64,000 nucleotides of DNA from Rhynochetos jubatus. Lineage: Eukaryota > Chordata > Aves > Eurypygiformes > Rhynochetidae. Where the stretch lies: the NCBI GenBank assembly GCA_027574665.1, contig CM050668.1:6782001-6846000 (forward strand). The letters run 5' to 3'. Under the pieces are notes generated by a model. That model saw only the letters and a program-made list of their open reading frames with translations, was not told the origin of the DNA and searched no databases. A program made the position numbers and the translations under genes. This document shows positions 59,581-64,000 of the stretch, piece after piece; position 1 is the stretch's first letter; each line of letters opens with the position of its first letter.

Positions 59581-62500
59581 AAATCGGCTTTTGCGAGTGC
59601 TTATTGCCCTATCCCCCCCCAGGGGCGGGCAGCGCGCTCGGCTTGTTTGATTCTGACCTTGCCAAAGGACAGCACTCTGACACGCAGCAAGGGCTGCCCA
59701 AGCTCTTCCTTCCAAAGCAAGGTCATTCCTTCAGCAGAGGGATGCGGGATTCTTAACAACCCAGAGCTCGCCCCCAGCTCCTGCTGGAAATCCCACGTCA
59801 GTCGCGGCTGCCAAGTAAGATGCCACAGGAAGAGCCAGGAGAGCAAGGTCCCAGGGTGCAGAGGAAAGAAGAGATGGCAGGAGCTGGGCCGCGCACAGAA
59901 CCAGACCAGCCACAGGCAGAGCCCGGAAAAAGTCGTTCCGTTTCTGAACGGGGCAGCAGGTAGAGGAGGCCGAATTGGACCACACAGTCAAAAGAACCAC
60001 AAGTCCTACCACGATGAATACAGATAGGCTGTCCCTACAAGCTCTCACACAACGCTGGGCTGGGAGCCACCCCCCTTACAGCTAAACCCATTCTCAGCAA
60101 CACAACTGTGGGGAAAAGCCAGTATGCACTAGAAACCACCGTTCTGTGAGGGCTTTCTCACCGTTCTGAGCAGAAGGATTACTTTACTTCTTTCAAAGAC
60201 CCTCAAGATACTTTCTGGAATAGTTTTTGCAGCTGTTGCTCCCAACAAAACCCCTCCGGCTTAGCTCAGAAAGCAGGGCAGCAGCAGCAAAGGGAACAGC
60301 TAAACAGAGCGGATTACGTTGGCTACCTCAAAAGTGCACCTACTGCAGAACACAGACTAAATCTCTGGCTCTAATTCCCTAATTCTGGCAGTCAAGAAAG
60401 GTTAAAGGTTTTCAGAATACAAGTTGGGCTACCTTTGTGGTAATACAAGTTGTGCGTAGACTTAATGAAAGATCAAAATTCTCTGTGATTCTTCACAGGA
60501 AACGACGTTATTTCCATGAACATGAAAAACCACTGCAGCCGATAGTTCTACAATTAAAGGAAAAGCCCAGAGAAAACCAAACCCAGCTGTCTGCTGCGCA
60601 CCTGTAAGGACACTGAGAGCTCCTACAAGAGCCCGCACTTGCACGGCACGGGTGAAAAGTAGCAACGGCTCCATAAAACACAAAAGCCATTTGCTGATAC
60701 AGTATTTCTGGGGTTCAGGAATCCTCAATAATGGAAGCACAACTACAATGCAGAACAAAAGTGCAGAGGCCAACATGAGGAATAAAAAGTTATGATGCTG
60801 GAGAAAAAAATCACAGAAGACAAAATATAACACTTTATTAAAAATTAGTGTTCCATTTTCATTTAATGCGCTGATAAAAAAGAAAACACTTTAATCAACA
60901 GCTAATGCGGTTACTGCTTTAACTAAGTATTTTATCCATAAGGCTGACCCTTAGAAGTTAGAAATAAAACCAAAAGAAATCCTGATGGTCTCAGAAAACA
61001 GCTTGATCACAGAATGTCAGTTTATAACAAGATCAGCAATCGTATTTGCTATCCTCTAGATATAAAATATTATAGAAACTCAAAATCCTTTACTAGCAAT
61101 AAACAAATTAAACCTCAGCATCCCTCTGAGGTAGGGGAGGGTCTCACCACCATGTCACTACAGATGAGGAAAAATTACGCCCTTACAAACTGACTTGCTG
61201 TATGTCACCGAGTTAGTGACAAAGCCGCAAACAGGACCCGTGCCCACTCATCTCTTAATAAAACCTAACAGACTGGATGGTGTGAAGTTTGGCTGTAAAG
61301 ATTTAATGCCCAGGATTGTCAGAAGGTACAGTCTCACTGCTGGGCCAGACACATTCAGCTAAGGTAGACTTCATCAATATTTCTAGTGTGAATTGTGTCT
61401 GAAAACTAAAAAATGGAGAGAAAAATAATCAAATCAAACCCACAATAAGCACTGCCTGTTCCAAGCAGAACGCAGGTTTTCAGTCACACCACAGCATCAG
61501 TCCCTCCAATGCCCTCGCAGTCTCGGGCAGTTATTTTATATCTGAACCAGGAAGTGCCAGAGATAAAAAGCCAGCGCAATGGAACATTACTCTAGGATAA
61601 ATGTCTCCTGTTCCAAAACCTAAATGTCAAGGTGAAGGTTAAACATGTAGTTTTGTCTTGGCATTTATCAAGCGGTTGGAGGCTGCTACCCTGCAGAGCT
61701 CTCTCTTTTGACATTATTGCCTAATTAACACTGATACTGAAAAGCTGTTTAACACGAGACGTTTCACTCAAGGCACCAAATCTCCTTCTCTGTAGAAAGG
61801 CTGAGCTGTTTTGCAGTGTGTTAGGACCCCATTATGGAAACATGCAGGCCATTATTACAGTACTTGTGTACAGATGTCAGCTCGTGTTTTCCTTTCCTCC
61901 TCTCAGTCTGCTAATATAACATTTGAATGCGCCAAAGTTCACTTAAATTTAGGAGTGAAGAGGACAGTAAGGTTTCAAAAGGAGCTAATGAATGTTAGAT
62001 GTAGTTACAAGTGAGGTAAAGACATTTCTTCCTCCTAAAGGCTACTACAAATTAACACTGAGTAAACACATCCATTGGGGAGGGTCTGTGTAGGTCTCTC
62101 AACTTGCAGAAAAAAGCATATAATTAGAAATCTATATTCCCTTAATAGGGATCATAATTAGTGCTATTTAAAGCAGAGAAGACAGGAAGCACAGGTGTTC
62201 GCTCTCTCTAGAAGCAGACAGCTTACTACAAATAAGGGAACGCTGCATTTCAAAACTGCATTATCTGTGCTGCTTTTTCTCCATTACACCAGGTTGTAAA
62301 AATATGTTCTAGCATGACATTTTATAGCCTTTAATTAAGTAAAGGATGATTAAGATGAGAATACAAAGCATGTGTTACACCACAGCTACAGTATTCAGAA
62401 TTACCAGAAGCTGGTAGTACAGAGACTGTAAAAACCGCCGTGCCACGGGTTTGGTGGAAAGGACAGTTAACATCCTGTATTGGAGCAGTTCCAGGTAAGC

Positions 62501-64000
62501 ATGACTCCTGAGAAAATACTGTTCTATCACCTGTATTAGGAAAACCTACAACCCATGAACTGGGTAAGCGGTGGCTGCATCCATGTCTACATTCAGACTT
62601 ACCGAGCTTTCAGTTACATAAGCACTCAGCTAAGACATAACTCCGTGCACGCCAGATCTGACCAGAAACCCGCAGACAGCAGCCCTGCCTAGGGAGGGGG
62701 TCTAATACCACAATCATTTTGGCCTTGTGCATGTCCAAACAGCACGCTTCCCAGAACATACACGGAGGATTTCCTGATGTTCTCCCATTCCCATCTGTCC
62801 ATCAGCGAAGGGAACTACAAAACTGCTTATCAAGCCCAACCACGGGTATTTAACTGGGATCTCTCAGCCACATCCTGAAAATCTTATCAGCACGAAGAAC
62901 ACCAAGACCAGGGTTTTGAAACGACTTTTGAACAGGCAAACCTTTAGTGTTTATGCAATTAGATTTTCACTCCGAGTACAGCTTCCAGACTGAGAGTGTT
63001 CTGCCCAGTGGCCAAGCACCCTTAACATCATTCCAGTTCTAGTCCGGTCTTAATCTAAAAGCAAATGTTCCGTGACCAGTACTAACTGGGGGTAGAGAAG
63101 GGAGAACAAATGGGGATGAGAGAAGAAGGTGGAATGAAAAGGGTATCTGTACATATTTAAAAAACGTTCGTAACTGTCCTTTCAAATCAGAAATTAATAC
63201 TACTGGTTGGCTACGGGAGACAGGGAGAAGAAAACCAACTAAACCAAAACACAACTTTTTCTCTGCTTCTTGTAGTGTAATAATTCACAATTTGAATCCA
63301 TTTCGTTAATGAATCCTGGGAGTACAGAATCCAACCATGGAATGAAAGGCTCTGGACTAGCACACAGGTCTCACACATGCTCTTCCACACACTCCTTCCC
63401 TTCCCTGTACTCCCCAGAGAAAAGAAATGCAAAGATGACATTACCTTCCTTTAAACAGTTTTGCAAGGGTACCACCATCACTGGCTGAGCCTGTCAACAC
63501 TCCTTACGACAGTAACCAGAAAATATAATATAAATCATTTGCCAAGAACCAGAAGCGCCACACGTGAATTTTAAGTGGCAGTCTTACTTGTTACAAGGCA
63601 AAAAAAGGTAGAAGAGGGTAAATTGAAGCTGTTAAGTACAGCACAAAGATCCTATCACTGCAGGCTCTGCTGGTAGCTTCCAAGCACCCACCACAGTGTC
63701 ATTTAAATAATATCACTGGAGGGGAAAAAAAAAATCCACACTCTAGCAAAATTAAAGGGAGGGAAAAAAACCCCACACCCATAAAAATCTTTGTCAAAAC
63801 TAATCTCAGCAGCTGTATTTTCACTGGAACAATAGAAAAACCAGCTGGAAAAACAGAACTTACAGAAAGCAATACAAACAAAGAGGTTATTAGAGTTTTA
63901 AAGAGGCCTTTCACAAAAAGGCAGGTGCGTTACTGTGGCAATGCTACTTCCCGAATGTGAGGAGAATCGAGCGAACGCCTGCCACGTGTAGAGGCCTGGC
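59581..64000. other. Upstream flank, no confirmed gene
   Basis: 4.4 kb with one MIR-like remnant. From human gene order, TSR1 would be expected head-to-head here on the plus strand, but I recognise none of its conserved blocks. A minus-strand frame at 60462-60833 is strikingly hydrophobic and is preceded by a good acceptor, but I cannot assign it. The remainder is AT-rich and looks non-coding. Confidence 0.5.
61120..61255 (-). mobile_element. MIR-like SINE fragment (reverse)
   Basis: CACTACAGATGAGGAAAAAT, then ACTTGCTGTATGTCACCGAG and TAGTGACAAAGCCGCAAACA, mirrors the reverse complement of MIR (ACAGATGAGGAAACTGAGG.., ACTTGCCCAAGGTCACACAG, CTAGT..GGCAGAGCC). Ancient. Confidence 0.65.

Noticed and set aside
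1-64000. CRISPR arrays, bacterial operons, endogenous retrovirus or other virus-like elements, rRNA, known microRNA hairpins
   Set aside because: None seen: no regular spaced repeats, no paired LTR-like ends and no reverse-transcriptase, capsid or envelope-like frames beyond the CR1 ORF2 tail. The host is clearly a vertebrate.

Overview
The window is vertebrate nuclear DNA, most likely from a bird. It carries one large, finely split gene on the minus strand. Its interspersed repeats are CR1 LINE 3' ends of the avian type plus a few eroded MIR-like SINE remnants, with no Alu, L1 or other mammalian repeats. There is no bacterial-style gene packing. Most long open frames are unsupported shadows lying in introns.

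The gene is SGSM2 (small G protein signalling modulator 2, also called RUTBC1). I could place 24 coding exons from the start codon at 59096-59094 to the stop codon at 846-844. Every intron has GT..AG ends and all junction phases agree. The exons sum to 3177 nt (1058 codons plus stop), or 3042 nt (1013 codons plus stop) if a 135-nt cassette exon (exon 12) is skipped. The product runs RUN domain, PH-like Rab/Rap-binding region, acidic cassette, then a TBC Rab-GAP domain split by a long Ser/Asp/Glu-rich insert. Both catalytic fingers are intact (I849-D852-R855 and Y887-Q889). I see no broken exon, so the gene looks functional.

Layout from left to right: 1-700, a CpG-rich edge and unassigned sequence; 710-932, 3'UTR and last exon; 933-14032, the compact TBC half (exons 24-13); 14033-23462, cassette exon 12 and the PH-like half (exons 11-5); 23463-30657, exons 4 and 3 (RUN) in 3-4 kb introns; 30658-51031, the 20.4-kb intron 2 with three CR1 copies; exon 2 at 51032-51107; 51108-59039, intron 1; exon 1 and a CpG-island promoter at about 58870-59580, with YY1, CRE and GC-box motifs and a 35-codon upstream ORF; 59581-64000, apparently non-coding upstream DNA with one MIR-like remnant.

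The window is mostly ordinary host gene sequence and I found no new system. The points most worth checking are the cassette exon with its weak donor and open read-through, a tandem NAGNAG acceptor at exon 10, the upstream ORF, a possible divergent transcript, the absence of a recognisable TSR1 next to the promoter, and several AT-rich intronic blocks that look like enhancer candidates. Exon calls rest on splice signals, phase arithmetic and recalled similarity to mammalian SGSM2; no alignment was run.
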